Source: Marinobacter similis
Lineage (GTDB): Bacteria; Pseudomonadota; Gammaproteobacteria; Pseudomonadales; Oleiphilaceae
Length of the DNA: 64,000 nucleotides
NCBI RefSeq assembly: GCF_000830985.1
Contig: NZ_CP007151.1
Span: 2,976,001-3,040,000 of the forward strand
Direction: 5' to 3'
The notes beneath the pieces are model-generated. The model made no database searches. It was given only the letters and a program-made list of their open reading frames with translations, and was not told the origin of the DNA. This document shows, in pieces, positions 41,782 to 53,043 of this stretch. The stretch's first letter is position 1, and every line of letters starts with the position of its first letter. Both the position numbers and the translations under genes were made by a program.

Positions 41782-43961
41782 TTACGCACCGTATTTGGCT
41801 TTCGCCTTCAGTCGGTATGCGTGCAGGAGCGGCTCGGTGTAGCCATTCGGCTGCTCGCGACCCTTGAGGACCAGATCCATCGCTGCCTGGAAGGCAACAC
41901 TGTCGTCAAAGTTCGGCGCCATGGCGCGATAGGAGGCATCACCGGCGTTCTGCTTATCAACTACAGCGGCCATGCGCTTCATGGTTTCGTCGATCTGCGC
42001 CTCGGTGCACACACCGTGGTACAGCCAGTTGGTCAGCAGCTGTGAGGAAATCCGCAGCGTGGCGCGGTCTTCCATCAGCCCGACGTTGTTGATGTCTGGC
42101 ACCTTGGAGCAACCAACACCCTGCTCAACCCAACGCACAACGTAACCCAGAATGCCCTGCGCATTGTTATCCAGCTCCTGCTGAATTTCCTCGGCAGACA
42201 GCGCACTCGGATCAGCCATAACCGGTACGGTCAGGATGTCATCGATGCTCGCACGGGCGCGGCTTTCGATGTCTTTCTGAACGTCGCTCACACTGACTTG
42301 GTGGTAATGGCTTGCGTGCAGCGTGGCCGCAGTCGGTGACGGAACCCAGGCGGTGTTTGCACCGGCTTTCGGATGACCGATCTTGGCTTCGAGCATGCCG
42401 GCCATCAGATCCGGCATGGCCCACATGCCTTTACCGATCTGCGCGACACCACGGAAACCGGTTTCGAGACCGATGTCCACGTTCCACTGCTCGTAAGCAT
42501 TGATCCAGGACGCCTGCTTCATCTCGCCTTTGCGAATGAACGGCCCCAGCTCCATGGAGGTGTGCATTTCGTCACCGGTGCGGTCCAGGAAGCCAGTGTT
42601 GATGAATACCGCACGCTCTTTGGCCGCGTGGATACAGGCTTTCAGGTTAACGGTGGTGCGACGCTCCTCGTCCATGATGCCTACCTTCAGGGTGAACTGA
42701 GGCAGACCCAGGGCATCTTCTACCCGGCCGAAGAATTCGTTGGTGAACGCCACTTCCTCCGGACCGTGCATCTTGGGCTTAACGATGTACATGGAGCCCT
42801 TGGTGCTGTTCTGGAGGCTACCGCCACCCTTCAGGTCGTGGATCGCGATCAGCGAAGTGATCAGACCATCCATCAGGCCTTCCGGCACTTCCTGGCCATC
42901 GCTCAGCAGCACGGCCGGGTTGGTCATCAGGTGACCAACGTTACGGATGAACATCAGGCTGCGGCCCTTCAGGCTCAGCTCGCCACCGGCAGGCGCGGTG
43001 TAGGTGCGGTCAGGATTCATCTTCCGGGTCAGCTGCTTGCCGCCCTTCTCGAAGGTTTCCTGCAGATCGCCCTTCATCAGACCAAGCCAGTTACGATAAG
43101 CCAGGGCCTTGTCGTCGGCATCAACGGCGGCAACCGAATCTTCACAGTCCATGATGGTGGTCAGGGCTGACTCCATCAGCACGTCCTTGACGTGGGCGCC
43201 GTCGTCCTTGCCAATCGGGTGGCTGGCATCGATCTGGATCTCGAAGTGCATGCCGTTCTTGACCAGCAGCACACCGGTGGGTGCATCAGCAGCGCCGGTG
43301 TAACCGACAAAGCCAGACTCGTCTTTCAGACCTGTGGACTCGCCGTTCTGCAACTTGACGACCAGCTTGCCGCCCTCCACTGAGTATTTGGCAGCGTCCT
43401 TATGGCTCCCGGATGCCAGCGGAGCGGAGCTGTCCAGCAGCTTGCGGGCCCATTCGATAACCTTGGCACCACGCACAGGGTTGTAGCCAGCACCCTTGTC
43501 CGCACCACCTTCTTCAGAGATGCGTCGGTACCGTACAGCGCGTCGTACAAGCTACCCCAACGGGCGTTGGCGGCGTTCAGCGCGAAACGGGCGTTCATGA
43601 TCGGCACGACCAACTGCGGGCCCGCCATGGTGGCGACTTCCGGATCAACATTTGAGGTGGAGATCTTGAAATCCGCCGGCTCTTCGACCAGGTAGCCAAT
43701 CTCCTTCAGGAAAGACTTGTACTCGGCCATGTCCAGCTTCTGACCTTTGTGGTCACGGTTCCAGCTGTCCATTTTTTCCTGAATCGCATCACGCTTGACC
43801 AGCAGCTCGCGGTTACGCGGGGCTAGTTCGTTCACGATTTTGTCGAAGGCGGCCCAGAATTTATCTGCGTCGACACCGGTTCCCGGGATCGCTTCGTTGT
43901 TTACGAAATCATACAGATTCTTCGCGACCTGAATGCCGCCGACTTGTACGCGTTCTGTCAT
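41782..43961 (-). CDS. glcB: Malate synthase G, one frame break
   Basis: Condenses glyoxylate and acetyl-CoA to malate; about 726 aa after repair, the size of the G isoform. [36 protein letters not shown] and [19 protein letters not shown] are family segments; the end has [20 protein letters not shown]. The frame breaks at about 43520-43525: one base restored gives [18 protein letters not shown]. It serves growth on acetate, fatty acids or glycolate. It converges with folD. Confidence 0.95.
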
Positions 43962-44105
43962 CGTTGTCTGCCTCAGTGGGTTACGTTTCCCGACTCCCCC
44001 TTCGTTGAGGGGGCATTCTAATTTGAGCGCCGCATTGTACGGGAAAATACGTATCAGGTCATTCCCACTTCTACAATGCGGCTTTTGTTATCGCTTTCTG
44101 AAAAC

Positions 44106-45493
44106 TCAGCCCCGCCGCCAGGTTGTGCCTTCGCGGGAATCGTCCAGGATGATCCCTTTGTCCGCCAACTCATCGCGGAGGCGATCGGCTTCGGCAAAAT
44201 CCCGTGCTTTGCGGGCGTCGTTGCGAGCCTGGATCATTTGTTCAATATCCTCGGCACTGAGCTCGCCGCCGGTGTCGGCCTGGAAAAATGCCTCCGGATC
44301 CTGCTGCAGCAGCCCGAGAATCGAACCCAGACGAACCAGAACCGCAGCACTTTGCTTGGCCTCCTGATCACGCCCGTCACGACGATGCTGGTTGATGTCA
44401 TTGGCCACGGCATGCAGCACCGCAATGGCACCGGCCGTGTTGAAATCGTCGTCCATCACTTCCATGAAACGGCGATCATGCTCGGTTTCACCCACGTCCG
44501 CCGCCTTTGCCGGCACGATACCGCGCAGCGAATTGTAAAGCTTGGTCAGGGTGCGACCGGCTTCTGCCAGGTTATCCTCGGAATAATCGACCTGGCTGCG
44601 GTAATGACTGGAAACCAGGAAATACCGGACCACTTCCGCAGGATAGCTTTCGAGAATTTCGCGAATGGTGAAAAAGTTGCCCAGGGACTTGGACATCTTT
44701 TCCTTGTTGACCCTAATTGCACCCGCGTGCATCCAGGCCCGGGCAAATTCGTGGCCGGTGGCGCATTCGGATTGGGCGATTTCATTCTCGTGGTGGGGGA
44801 ACAACAGATCCGGACCACCGCCATGAATATCGAAGGTGTCACCCAGGCATTCAGTCGACATCGCCGAACACTCAATATGCCAGCCAGGGCGACCATCGCC
44901 CCAGGGTGACGGCCAGCTGACCTCACCCTCGCCTGCAGCTTTCCAGAGTGCAAAATCCGCTGGGCTGCGCTTGGCTTCCTGGACATCGATGCGGGCACCG
45001 GCAACCAGGTCCTCAAGCTTCTTTTTGCTCAACTTACCGTAGTCGGCAAACGAGTCGACAGCGAAATAGACGTCGCCGTTATCGGCGGCGTAGGCGTGGC
45101 CACTGGCGATGAGCTTATGGATCATCGCCACGATCTCATTGATATAGCCGGTTGCCCTCGGCTCTTCCGTAGGCGACAGGACGCCCAACCGGGCCTCATC
45201 CTCGTGCATGGCGCGGATCATGCGGTCAGTCAGGTCGGTGAAGCTTCGCCGTTCTCCTCTGCCCGCCGGAGGATCTTGTCGTCAATGTCGGTGATGTTAC
45301 GCACGTAGTTCACGTCGTAACCCCGATGCCTGAGATATCGGGTGATGACATCGAAGGCCACCAGCACCCGGGCATGGCCAAGGTGGCAGTAGTCGTAAAC
45401 GGTCATGCCGCAGACGTACATCCGCACCTTGCCAGGCTCAATAGGCTTAAACTCTTCCTTGCGCTGCGAGAGCGTGTTGTAAATGCGGATCAC
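44106..45493 (-). CDS. cysS: Cysteinyl-tRNA synthetase, one frame break
   Basis: Class I synthetase, 462 aa after repair. HIGH motif in [12 protein letters not shown], zinc Cys in [15 protein letters not shown] as [10 protein letters not shown], and WHIECSAMS. It starts with GTG at 45493, overlapping the glnS stop (GTGA), so it is translated after glnS. The frame breaks at about 45240-45246: one base joins AEENGE to [16 protein letters not shown]. Confidence 0.95.
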
Positions 45494-47168
45494 TTGCCCC
45501 CCTTACTCCAGGAATCACGAAGCGTAACGGTTCGATTGAAAACGGGCCGGCCGGCATTCTGCGACAAAAGCTCGTCGAAGAAGAAATAGCCCTCGCGCTC
45601 GAACTGGTACGGCAGATCGGTTCGCGGCTTCACCAGGCCCTTCTCCACCCGCGCACCATGCAACACAACCAGGGATTCCGGGTTCAGGTGGTCGGTGAAA
45701 TCGCCCTCCTTGTCACTGTCCGGGGACTCGTGATTGAACAGGCGATCGTACTGGTTAATGTCGGCCTCCACGCTATCCGTCGCGGACACCCAGTGCACCA
45801 CGCCATTGGCTTATAGCCTTCCGGGTTCACGCCCAGAGTGTTCGGATCGTATTCGCATTTAAGCTCGACGATCTCGCCACTGTCGTCACGAATGATCTCG
45901 CGGCAGGTCATCACATAACCACCACGCAGCCGCACAGCCTGATCCGGGGCAAGGCGCTTCCATTTGCGCGGCGGCTCTTCGGCGAAGTCCTCGCGATCGA
46001 TGAACAGGGTCTGGCTCCAGGTAACCTCGCGCTCCCCCATCTCCGGATTCTGGGGATGCACCGGCAGCACCAGCGTTTCGGTCTGGTCGGCAGGATAGTT
46101 GGTCAGGGTAATTTTGAGCGGACGCATCACACACATGGCGCGGGGTGCGCGGGTGTTCAGGTCTTCCCTGATGGCGTGCTCCAGCATACCGACATCCACG
46201 GTACCGCCAGCCTTGTTGACCCCCACCATGTCGCAGAAGGTGCGGATCGATTCCGGTGTGTAACCACGGCGACGCATACCGGAAATAGTCGGCATCCGCG
46301 GGTCGTTCCAGCCTTCCACAAAATTCTCATCCACCAGACGCTTCAGTTTGCGCTTGCTGGTGATGGTGTAGTTCAGGTTCAGGCGGGCAAATTCGATCTG
46401 CCGCGGATGGCAAGGGCCGGAAATGTTGTCCAGCACCCAATCGTAGAGCGGACGGTGATCCTCGAATTCCAGGGTGCACAGGGAGTGGGTGATGTTTTCA
46501 AGCGCATCCGAGATTGGATGGGTGAAATCATACATCGGGTAGATGCACCACTTGTTGCCGGTCTGGTGATGGTCGGCGTAACGGACGCGGTAGAGAATCG
46601 GATCGCGCAGATTAATGTTGGGAGACGCCATGTCGATCTTCGCCCGCAACACCAATTCGCCGTTCTGGTATTTGCCATCGCGCATGTCGCGGAACAGCTG
46701 GAGATTTTCCTCCACCGGACGGTCCCGGTACGGACTGTTCTTGCCCGGCTCCTTCAGGCTGCCACGGTACTCTGCCATCTGATCAGCCGAGAGCGCACAG
46801 ACATAGGCCTTGCCATTCTCGATCAACTCCTCGGCAAAAGCGTACAGCGCGTCAAAGTAGTCCGATGCGTGACGAACCTCACCCGCCCATTGGTAACCAA
46901 GCCAGGACACGTCCGCCTTGATGGCGTCGATGTACTCCTGGTTTTCCTTTTCCGGGTTGGTGTCGTCAAATCGCAGATTACATTCGCCGCCGAAGGTCTC
47001 CGCAATGCCGAAGTTCAGGCAAATGGATTTGGCGTGACCAATGTGCAAGTAGCCATTCGGCTCCGGCGGAAAGCGGGTTACCACCTTGCCAGTGTGCTCG
47101 CCCTTGGCGATGGCGTCTTCGATCAGGCTCTGAATAAAATTGTGGGCTTTCTTCGATTCGGCGCTCAT
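45490..47168 (-). CDS. glnS: Glutaminyl-tRNA synthetase, one frame break
   Basis: Class I synthetase, 559 aa after repair. HIGH motif [18 protein letters not shown], the KMSKS equivalent [11 protein letters not shown], and [10 protein letters not shown]. The anticodon-binding beta barrels follow. The frame breaks at about 45808-45812: one G (AAGGCC) restores [17 protein letters not shown]. Operon glnS-cysS with a GTGA overlap. A TATAAT-like -10 box stands about 40 bp before the start, divergent from ppiB. Confidence 0.96.
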
Positions 47169-47304
47169 ACGTTCTCTGTGAAAAGGGGTGGATCAGAAAC
47201 CGCCTATTATACTCATAAATCTGCGCCGGACTCATGCATAGCGCGAAACTCTTGCGTACAATACGCGCTTTAGCCCGACCAATTCTTTCGAACAGGAACG
47301 CCTG

Positions 47305-47814
47305 ATGATTCTGCTGCAAACCAACCTCGGTGACATCAAACTCGAGCTGGACCACGACAAGGCACCCGAGACCGCCAAAAACTTCGAACAGTACGTCCGT
47401 GACGGTTTTTACGACGGCCTGGTTTTCCACCGAGTGATCAGCAACTTCATGATTCAGGGTGGTGGCTTCGAGCCCGGCATGACGCCACGCAAAACCCGCG
47501 ACCCTATTCAGAACGAAGCGGATAACGGCCTGAGCAACATGCAAGGCACAGTCGCTATGGCCCGCACCATGGACCCACACTCCGCCACCGCCCAGTTCTT
47601 CATCAATGTCGAAAACAACGGCTTTCTCGATCACAGCGCCAAGAACGCCGAAGGCTGGGGCTACTGCGTGTTCGGCAAGGTGGTTGAGGGCATGGAAACC
47701 GTCAACCTGATTCGTGCCGTTCGCACCACCATCAAGGCTGGCCACCAGGACGTCCCGGCAGAAGACGTCGTCATTATCTCGGCCAAGGTGGTTGAGGAGG
47801 GAGGTGCAGCGTGA
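47305..47814 (+). CDS. ppiB: Cyclophilin-type peptidyl-prolyl isomerase B
   Basis: Cytosolic prolyl isomerase without signal peptide, 169 aa. [16 protein letters not shown] and the [21 protein letters not shown] segment are cyclophilin signatures. The stop TGA overlaps the lpxH GTG. Divergent from glnS. Confidence 0.96.
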   Translation: MILLQTNLGDIKLELDHDKAPETAKNFEQYVRDGFYDGLVFHRVISNFMIQGGGFEPGMTPRKTRDPIQNEADNGLSNMQGTVAMARTMDPHSATAQFFINVENNGFLDHSAKNAEGWGYCVFGKVVEGMETVNLIRAVRTTIKAGHQDVPAEDVVIISAKVVEEGGAA

Positions 47815-48536
47815 CCACGCTGTTTATCTCGGATCTCCACCTGGAGGAATCCCGGCCGGACATTACTGAGGCGTTCCTCGGCTTTCTGAAGGAAAAGGCC
47901 CACGGAGTAGAACAGCTCTACATTCTGGGTGATTTCTTTGAAGCCTGGATCGGCGATGACGAGCGCACACCGCTGCAGGAACAGATTGCCGCAGCGCTTC
48001 GCGCAGTCAGTGAAAGCGGTACCGAAATCTTCCTGATGCACGGCAACCGCGACTTCCTGATTGGCCACGACTTCTGTGACCGGGCGGGGGCAACGTTGCT
48101 GGATGATCCCACAGTCGTTGATCTGTACGGCACCCCTACCCTGCTGATGCACGGGGACAGCCTGTGTACCGCCGATGTGGAGTACCAGAAGTTCCGCACC
48201 AACATGCGCAACCCGCAATGGCAGCAGATGATCCTGCAGCGCCCGCTGGCTGATCGTCAGCAGATGGCTCGACAACTGCGGGAAATCAGCATGGCCAAGA
48301 ACCAGGGCAAGGCGGAAACCATCATGGACGTCACGCCGGAAGAAGTGGTCAAAGACATGGAGGCGCACGGCGTGCAGCGCCTGATCCACGGCCACACGCA
48401 CCGGCCTGCCGAGCATCATCTGCAGGCCAATGGTCAACCGGCCAAACGCATAGTGCTGGGTGACTGGGACACCCACGTTTGGTGGCTGGACGTCCAGCCC
48501 GGCCAGGAGCCGGTGCTGAATAAACAACCGCTGTAA
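47811..48536 (+). CDS. lpxH: UDP-2,3-diacylglucosamine hydrolase LpxH
   Basis: Calcineurin-like phosphoesterase that makes lipid X in lipid A synthesis at the inner membrane, 241 aa. Metal ligands: [43 protein letters not shown] and [11 protein letters not shown]. It starts with GTG overlapping the ppiB stop (GTGA), a conserved pairing. Confidence 0.95.
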   Translation: MTTLFISDLHLEESRPDITEAFLGFLKEKAHGVEQLYILGDFFEAWIGDDERTPLQEQIAAALRAVSESGTEIFLMHGNRDFLIGHDFCDRAGATLLDDPTVVDLYGTPTLLMHGDSLCTADVEYQKFRTNMRNPQWQQMILQRPLADRQQMARQLREISMAKNQGKAETIMDVTPEEVVKDMEAHGVQRLIHGHTHRPAEHHLQANGQPAKRIVLGDWDTHVWWLDVQPGQEPVLNKQPL

Positions 48537-48538
48537 CG

Positions 48539-48568
48539 AAAAAGGCCGGGCAAATGCCCGGCCTTTTT
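48539..48568. terminator. Bidirectional terminator between lpxH and aapP
   Basis: GGCCGGGC, loop AAAT, GCCCGGCC with flanking A and T runs. Confidence 0.93.
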
Positions 48569-48585
48569 GTTTCTGGCGCTGGTTT

Positions 48586-49395
48586 TTAGTGCGCCAGGAT
48601 CTGCTTGAGGAACTGCTGTGTGCGCGGCTCCTGCGGGTTGCTGAAGAAGTCGTGAGGCGGCGCCTCCTCGACAATCTCCCCGCCATCCATAAAAATCACC
48701 CGGTCCGCCACGGTCTTGGCAAATCCCATCTCGTGAGTAACGCAGAGCATGGTCATGCCGCTACCAGCCAGCTCGATCATGACATCCAGCACTTCCTTGA
48801 TCATCTCGGGATCCAGTGCCGACGTCGGCTCGTCGAACAGCATGATTTTCGGCTTCATGCACAGCGCCCGGGCAATGGCTACCCGCTGCTGCTGACCGCC
48901 AGAAAGCTGCCCCGGGAACTTATGGGCCTGATCCGGAATTTTTACCCGCTCAAGGTATTCCATGGCTGAGGCTTCAGCTTCTTTCCGTGGAATCTTGCGG
49001 ACCCAGATTGGCGACAGGCAGCAGTTCTCCAGCACCGTCAGATGCGGGAACAGGTTAAAGTGCTGGAACACCATGCCGACTTCCCGACGCACGGTATCGA
49101 TGTGCCGAATATCGTCCGTCAGCTCAACATTATCAACAATGATTTTGCCCTGCTGGTGTTCTTCCAGGCGGTTGATGCATCGAATGAACGTCGATTTACC
49201 GGAACCGGACGGGCCACAGATAACAATCCGCTCGCCCTGCTTAACCGTGAGGTTCAGGTCCTTGAGCACGTGAAAATCGCCGTACCATTTGTGCATCCCT
49301 TCAACCCGGATGATGCCCGGATTCTTCTCCGTCTCGCCCTGAGCGGAGGACTTTACTTCAGAAGTTTGGGTTTGTTCTGTCATTGGATTACCCAT
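48586..49395 (-). CDS. aapP: Polar amino acid ABC transporter ATPase
   Basis: ATPase of an AapJQMP/BztABCD-type glutamate/aspartate transporter, 269 aa. Walker [10 protein letters not shown], signature [15 protein letters not shown], Walker B IMLFDEP and switch [15 protein letters not shown]. The first 30 residues are a polar extension. The start ATG overlaps the aapM stop (TGATG); a second ATG four codons on (MTEQTQ) is equally possible. Confidence 0.95.
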   Translation of the reverse strand: MGNPMTEQTQTSEVKSSAQGETEKNPGIIRVEGMHKWYGDFHVLKDLNLTVKQGERIVICGPSGSGKSTFIRCINRLEEHQQGKIIVDNVELTDDIRHIDTVRREVGMVFQHFNLFPHLTVLENCCLSPIWVRKIPRKEAEASAMEYLERVKIPDQAHKFPGQLSGGQQQRVAIARALCMKPKIMLFDEPTSALDPEMIKEVLDVMIELAGSGMTMLCVTHEMGFAKTVADRVIFMDGGEIVEEAPPHDFFSNPQEPRTQQFLKQILAH

Positions 49396-50483
49396 CAGGT
49401 TTTGTGACCGGTGTCGAGTTTGCGTTCGAGGTTCTGGCTGTAACGGGAAATGCCGAAACAGAATATCCAGAAACAGAAGGCCACGAAGACATAGCCCTCC
49501 ACGGCGACGTTCTGCCAGGCAGGATCTGTCACAGTTGACTGAACGGTGCCGAGAACATCGAACAGACCGATGATCAGGACCAGCGTGGTGTCTTTGAACA
49601 GTGAAATAAAGGTATTCACGATGCCGGGTATCACCAGCTTCAAGGCTTGCGGCAACACCACCAGCCCCATCTTGCGCCAGTATCCCAGACCAAGTGCGTC
49701 GGCTGCCTCATACTGCCCTCTCGGGATGGCCTGCAAGCCACCGCGAATAACCTCAGCCATGTAGGCAGACTGCCAAAGCGTGATACCAATCAGCGCCCGC
49801 ATCAGCTTCTCGAAGTTCATCCCTTCAGGCAGGAACAGCGGCAGCATGACCGACGCCATAAACAGCACGGTAATCAGCGGCACCGCTCGCCAGACTTCGA
49901 TGAAGACGATACTGATACCGCGAATGATCGGCATCTCGGATCGACGCCCAAGGGCCAGCAGAATACCAATAGGCAATGACGCCAGAATCCCGATGTAGGC
50001 CAGGATCAAGGTCAACATCAAACCGCCCCACTTGGTGCTTTCGACGGCCTCAAGACCAAAGGTGCCACCCGGGATCAGAAAGTAGCCAATCAAAGGCAAG
50101 CCAGTCATGCCGAAGATGCCAAACCATTTACGGGCGGGGAAGCGCTCGATGAACTGGGGCACGAAGGCCACAGCCAGCAGCAGGAACATCAGGTCCACAC
50201 GCCACTGCAGTTCGTCCGGGTAGAACCCATAAATGAAGAAGTTCAGACGCTGGTCGATGAACAACCAGCAGGCACCTGCACCGGTGCAGTCACTGGCATC
50301 AGCACCCTGGAAGTTGGCATCAAACAGAGCCCAATTCAGGATCGGTCCAACGCTGGTCACAACCAGGTAGCCGACAACAACAGTGAGCAATGCGTTGTAC
50401 CAGGTAGAGAACAGATGCTCGCGCATCCATTTCACCGGCGTGAGGGCCTTTTTAGGTGGTTTCATGGTGGACTCAGTCATCAT
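49395..50483 (-). CDS. aapM: Polar amino acid ABC transporter permease AapM
   Basis: Inner-membrane permease, 362 aa. An N-terminal region with several helices and a periplasmic loop ([22 protein letters not shown]) is typical of AapM/BztC. The EAA-like motif is [25 protein letters not shown]. The ATG overlaps the aapQ stop by ATGA. Confidence 0.94.
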   Translation of the reverse strand: MMTESTMKPPKKALTPVKWMREHLFSTWYNALLTVVVGYLVVTSVGPILNWALFDANFQGADASDCTGAGACWLFIDQRLNFFIYGFYPDELQWRVDLMFLLLAVAFVPQFIERFPARKWFGIFGMTGLPLIGYFLIPGGTFGLEAVESTKWGGLMLTLILAYIGILASLPIGILLALGRRSEMPIIRGISIVFIEVWRAVPLITVLFMASVMLPLFLPEGMNFEKLMRALIGITLWQSAYMAEVIRGGLQAIPRGQYEAADALGLGYWRKMGLVVLPQALKLVIPGIVNTFISLFKDTTLVLIIGLFDVLGTVQSTVTDPAWQNVAVEGYVFVAFCFWIFCFGISRYSQNLERKLDTGHKT

Positions 50484-51665
50484 CGCTCCTTAATCGCCAC
50501 GGCCCGGTTGTAGATGTTCATGAACAATGAGATCGACAGACTGATGGTCAGATAAACCGCCATGGTAATGGCGACCACCTCAACCGCTTGCCCTGTCTGA
50601 TTCAGCGTTGTGCCCATGAACACGGCCACCAGGTCGGGGTAACCAATGGCGGTCGCGAGCGAGGAGTTCTTTGCAAGGTTAAGATACTGACTGGTCAACG
50701 GCGGATGATGACCCGCATGGCCTGGGGAATTACAACCAGACGCAGGGTCAGCCCGTTCGGCAATCCGAGCGCCTTGGACGCCTCAGTCTGTCCCTTGCTG
50801 ACCGACAGGATACCGGACCGTACAATCTCCGCGATGAAACTGGCCGTGTACAGTGAGAGTGCCAGCCACAGTGCGGCAAGTTCTGGAATAATGGTAATGC
50901 CACCGCCGAAGTTGAAACCTTTCAGCGCCGGTACATCCCACTCCAGCGGACTACCCGCCACGAAGTAGGCCAACAATGGCACCAGCACCAGAATGGCAAC
51001 ACCGACTTTGAAGGTCGGGAAAATCTGGCCAGTCGCCAGTTGCCTTCTCTTAGCCCAGATGCGAATGCCCACCACAGCAGCAATCGCTGCCAGGACAGCC
51101 CCCCAGACCAACCCGAACCCGTCCTGGGTCAATGGCTCTGGAACGTACAGGCCACGATTGTTGAGGAACATGGTGCCGCCCAATTCGATACTCTGCCGCG
51201 GCGACGGCAAGGCACCCAGGACCGCGAAATACCAGAAGAATATCTGTAGCAGCAAAGGAATGTTTCGGATCACTTCGATGTAGAAGAGCGAGACTTTGGC
51301 TACCAGCCAGTTGCTGGAGAGACGCGCCACACCGATGATGAAGCCAAGCAACGTTGCCGCAATAATACCCATGGCTGAGACGAGCAAGGTGTTGGTCAGA
51401 CCAACCCAGAAAGTCCGTCCGTAAGACATGGTGGCATCGTACGGCACCAGGCTCATGATGATGCCGAAACCGGCGGTTTCCTCAAGGAACCCGAAACCGG
51501 TGCTAATACCCCTGCTCTCCATATTGGAAAGCGTATTTTCTACCAGAGTCCAGCCAGCCCAGAAGACCGCAGCAATAGCGACAACCTGGAAGAATAAGGA
51601 ACGTACCCGGGGGTCATACCAGGCTTTGGCCCCGCAGGCTTTGAATCAATTGTTTGTTTTTTCAT
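50480..51665 (-). CDS. aapQ: Polar amino acid ABC transporter permease AapQ, two frame breaks
   Basis: Inner-membrane permease partner of AapM, about 395 aa after repair. The start ATG at 51665 (MKKQTIDSKPAGPK) is followed by a break at about 51621-51625: one G (AAGGCC) restores AWYDPRVRSLFFQVVAIAA. The second break, about 50698-50704, lies in RVII-x-PLTSQYLNLAKNSS, where the family has PP; one base, probably C, is missing. The motif SKGQTEASKALGLPNGL is the coupling loop. Confidence 0.93.
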
Positions 51666-51712
51666 GTAGATTCCCGGAAAGCTTCCCTGCAGTTTACTTC
51701 GTCAGAGATAAC

Positions 51713-51740
51713 AGCGGGTGCTCAACCTAGAGCACCCGCT
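51713..51740 (-). other. 11-bp stem-loop between aapJ and aapQ
   Basis: AGCGGGTGCTC, loop AACCTA, GAGCACCCGCT: perfect 11-bp arms and no T-tract, 14 bp after the aapJ stop. Such elements protect the binding-protein part of the mRNA and reduce expression of the downstream permeases. Confidence 0.65.
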
Positions 51741-51754
51741 GCGGCTTTCAGGTC

Positions 51755-52780
51755 TTATCGAACCGGCGGCGCATACATGATGCCGCCTTCAGTCCAGAGC
51801 GCGTTGATGCCGCGGTCGAGACCGAGTGGAGTGTCCGGACCCACGTTGCGGTCGTACATCTCGCCGTAGTTACCGACCATCTTCACAACCTTGTGGCCGA
51901 AATCAGCCGGCAGGCCGAGCTTGGCACCCATGTCACCGTCAGTACCCAGCAGGCGCTGAACATTCGGGTTGTCGGACTTCAGCATGTCGTCAGCATTGGC
52001 GCTGGTAACACCGAGCTCTTCAGCGTTGATCTGCACAGACAACACCCACTTCACGATGTTGAACCACTGATCGTCGCCCTGACGAACCACCGGGCCCAGA
52101 GGCTCTTTTGAGATGGTGTTAGGCAGGATCTTGGCGGAACTCGGATCCGCCAGCTTGGAGCGCAAGGCCGCCAGCTGGGAACGGTCGGAAGTCAGAACGT
52201 CACAGCGACCGGCAGAGAAACCCTGAACGGTCTGCTCAGAGGTATCGAATACGATCGGCTTGAATTCCATGCCCTTGGCGCGGAAATAGTCAGACAGGTT
52301 CAGCTCGGTGGTGGTACCTGACTGGATACACACAGTGGCGCCGTCCAGCTGAGTGGCGTCATCAACACCAATGTCCTTGTTGATCAGGAAGCCCTGGCCG
52401 TCGTAGTAGTTCACACCGGCAAAGTTCAGGCCCAGTGACGCGTCACGGGTGAGGGTCCAGGTGGTGTTACGGGAAAGCATGTCGATTTCACCAGACTGCA
52501 AGGCGGTGAAGCGCTCTTTCGCAGTCAGCGGTGTGAATTCAACGGCCTTGGGATCGCCAAAAATGGCGGCCGCAACGGCGCGACAAGTATCGACATCGAT
52601 ACCGGTCCAGTTACCCTTTTCATCAGGCTGGGAGAACCCAGGCAGACCACTGGTAACGCCACACTGAAGGTGCCCCTTCTCCTTCACATTTTCCAGCGTC
52701 GTTGCAGCCATCGCACTGCTGGCTGCAAACGCGCCAGATGCCAGTGCCATTCCCAGGACAATCGATTTCGTCTTATTCAT
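51755..52780 (-). CDS. aapJ: Polar amino acid ABC transporter binding protein AapJ
   Basis: Periplasmic receptor, 341 aa. Signal peptide KSIVLGMALASGAFAASSAMA, then TTLENVKEKGHLQCGVTSGLPGFS, the usual AapJ/BztA mature start. FTPLTAKERFTALQSGEIDMLSRNTTWT and LGLNFAGVNYYDGQGFLI are family segments. The likely ligands are glutamate, aspartate and related amino acids. It has a predicted sigma-54 promoter and NtrC-like site upstream. Confidence 0.95.
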   Translation of the reverse strand: MNKTKSIVLGMALASGAFAASSAMAATTLENVKEKGHLQCGVTSGLPGFSQPDEKGNWTGIDVDTCRAVAAAIFGDPKAVEFTPLTAKERFTALQSGEIDMLSRNTTWTLTRDASLGLNFAGVNYYDGQGFLINKDIGVDDATQLDGATVCIQSGTTTELNLSDYFRAKGMEFKPIVFDTSEQTVQGFSAGRCDVLTSDRSQLAALRSKLADPSSAKILPNTISKEPLGPVVRQGDDQWFNIVKWVLSVQINAEELGVTSANADDMLKSDNPNVQRLLGTDGDMGAKLGLPADFGHKVVKMVGNYGEMYDRNVGPDTPLGLDRGINALWTEGGIMYAPPVR

Positions 52781-52824
52781 TATCGGATCTCCGAACTTCG
52801 GTTGGTTGCTTCGCGATGGGATTC

Positions 52825-52840
52825 AGCAATATGTGAGCCA
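52825..52840 (-). promoter_or_regulatory. Predicted sigma-54 promoter of aapJQMP
   Basis: On the minus strand TGGCTCACATATTGCT: GG and GC are 10 bases apart and only two positions of TGGCACG-N4-TTGCW differ. It would start near 52813, leaving a leader of about 33 nt before aapJ. Confidence 0.65.
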
Positions 52841-52924
52841 TGCAAGCTATGTTATTGATATATTGTATTTATTTTCATTCTTTCCAGCCTCATCTTCCCA
52901 GCCGGTCGATGAGAGCGACCAAGG

Positions 52925-52942
52925 TGGAACCATCTTGGTGCA
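52925..52942. promoter_or_regulatory. NtrC-like enhancer site upstream of aapJ
   Basis: Minus strand TGCACCAAGATGGTTCCA resembles TGCACCA-N3-TGGTGCA with the last arm partly degenerate. It is centred about 120 bp before the predicted start. It overlaps a perfect 12-bp palindrome TTGGTGCACCAA (52935-52946). Together with the sigma-54 promoter it fills the 263-bp gap 52781-53043. Confidence 0.45.
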
Positions 52943-53043
52943 CCAACTCTAATAGGTCGCCCTATTCCGAGGCAAGATTTAAGGGCCGTACCCCTATAAA
53001 GTAGAACAAAGTTCGAGAAATCAACTAGTTTTTAGAAAAAAAT

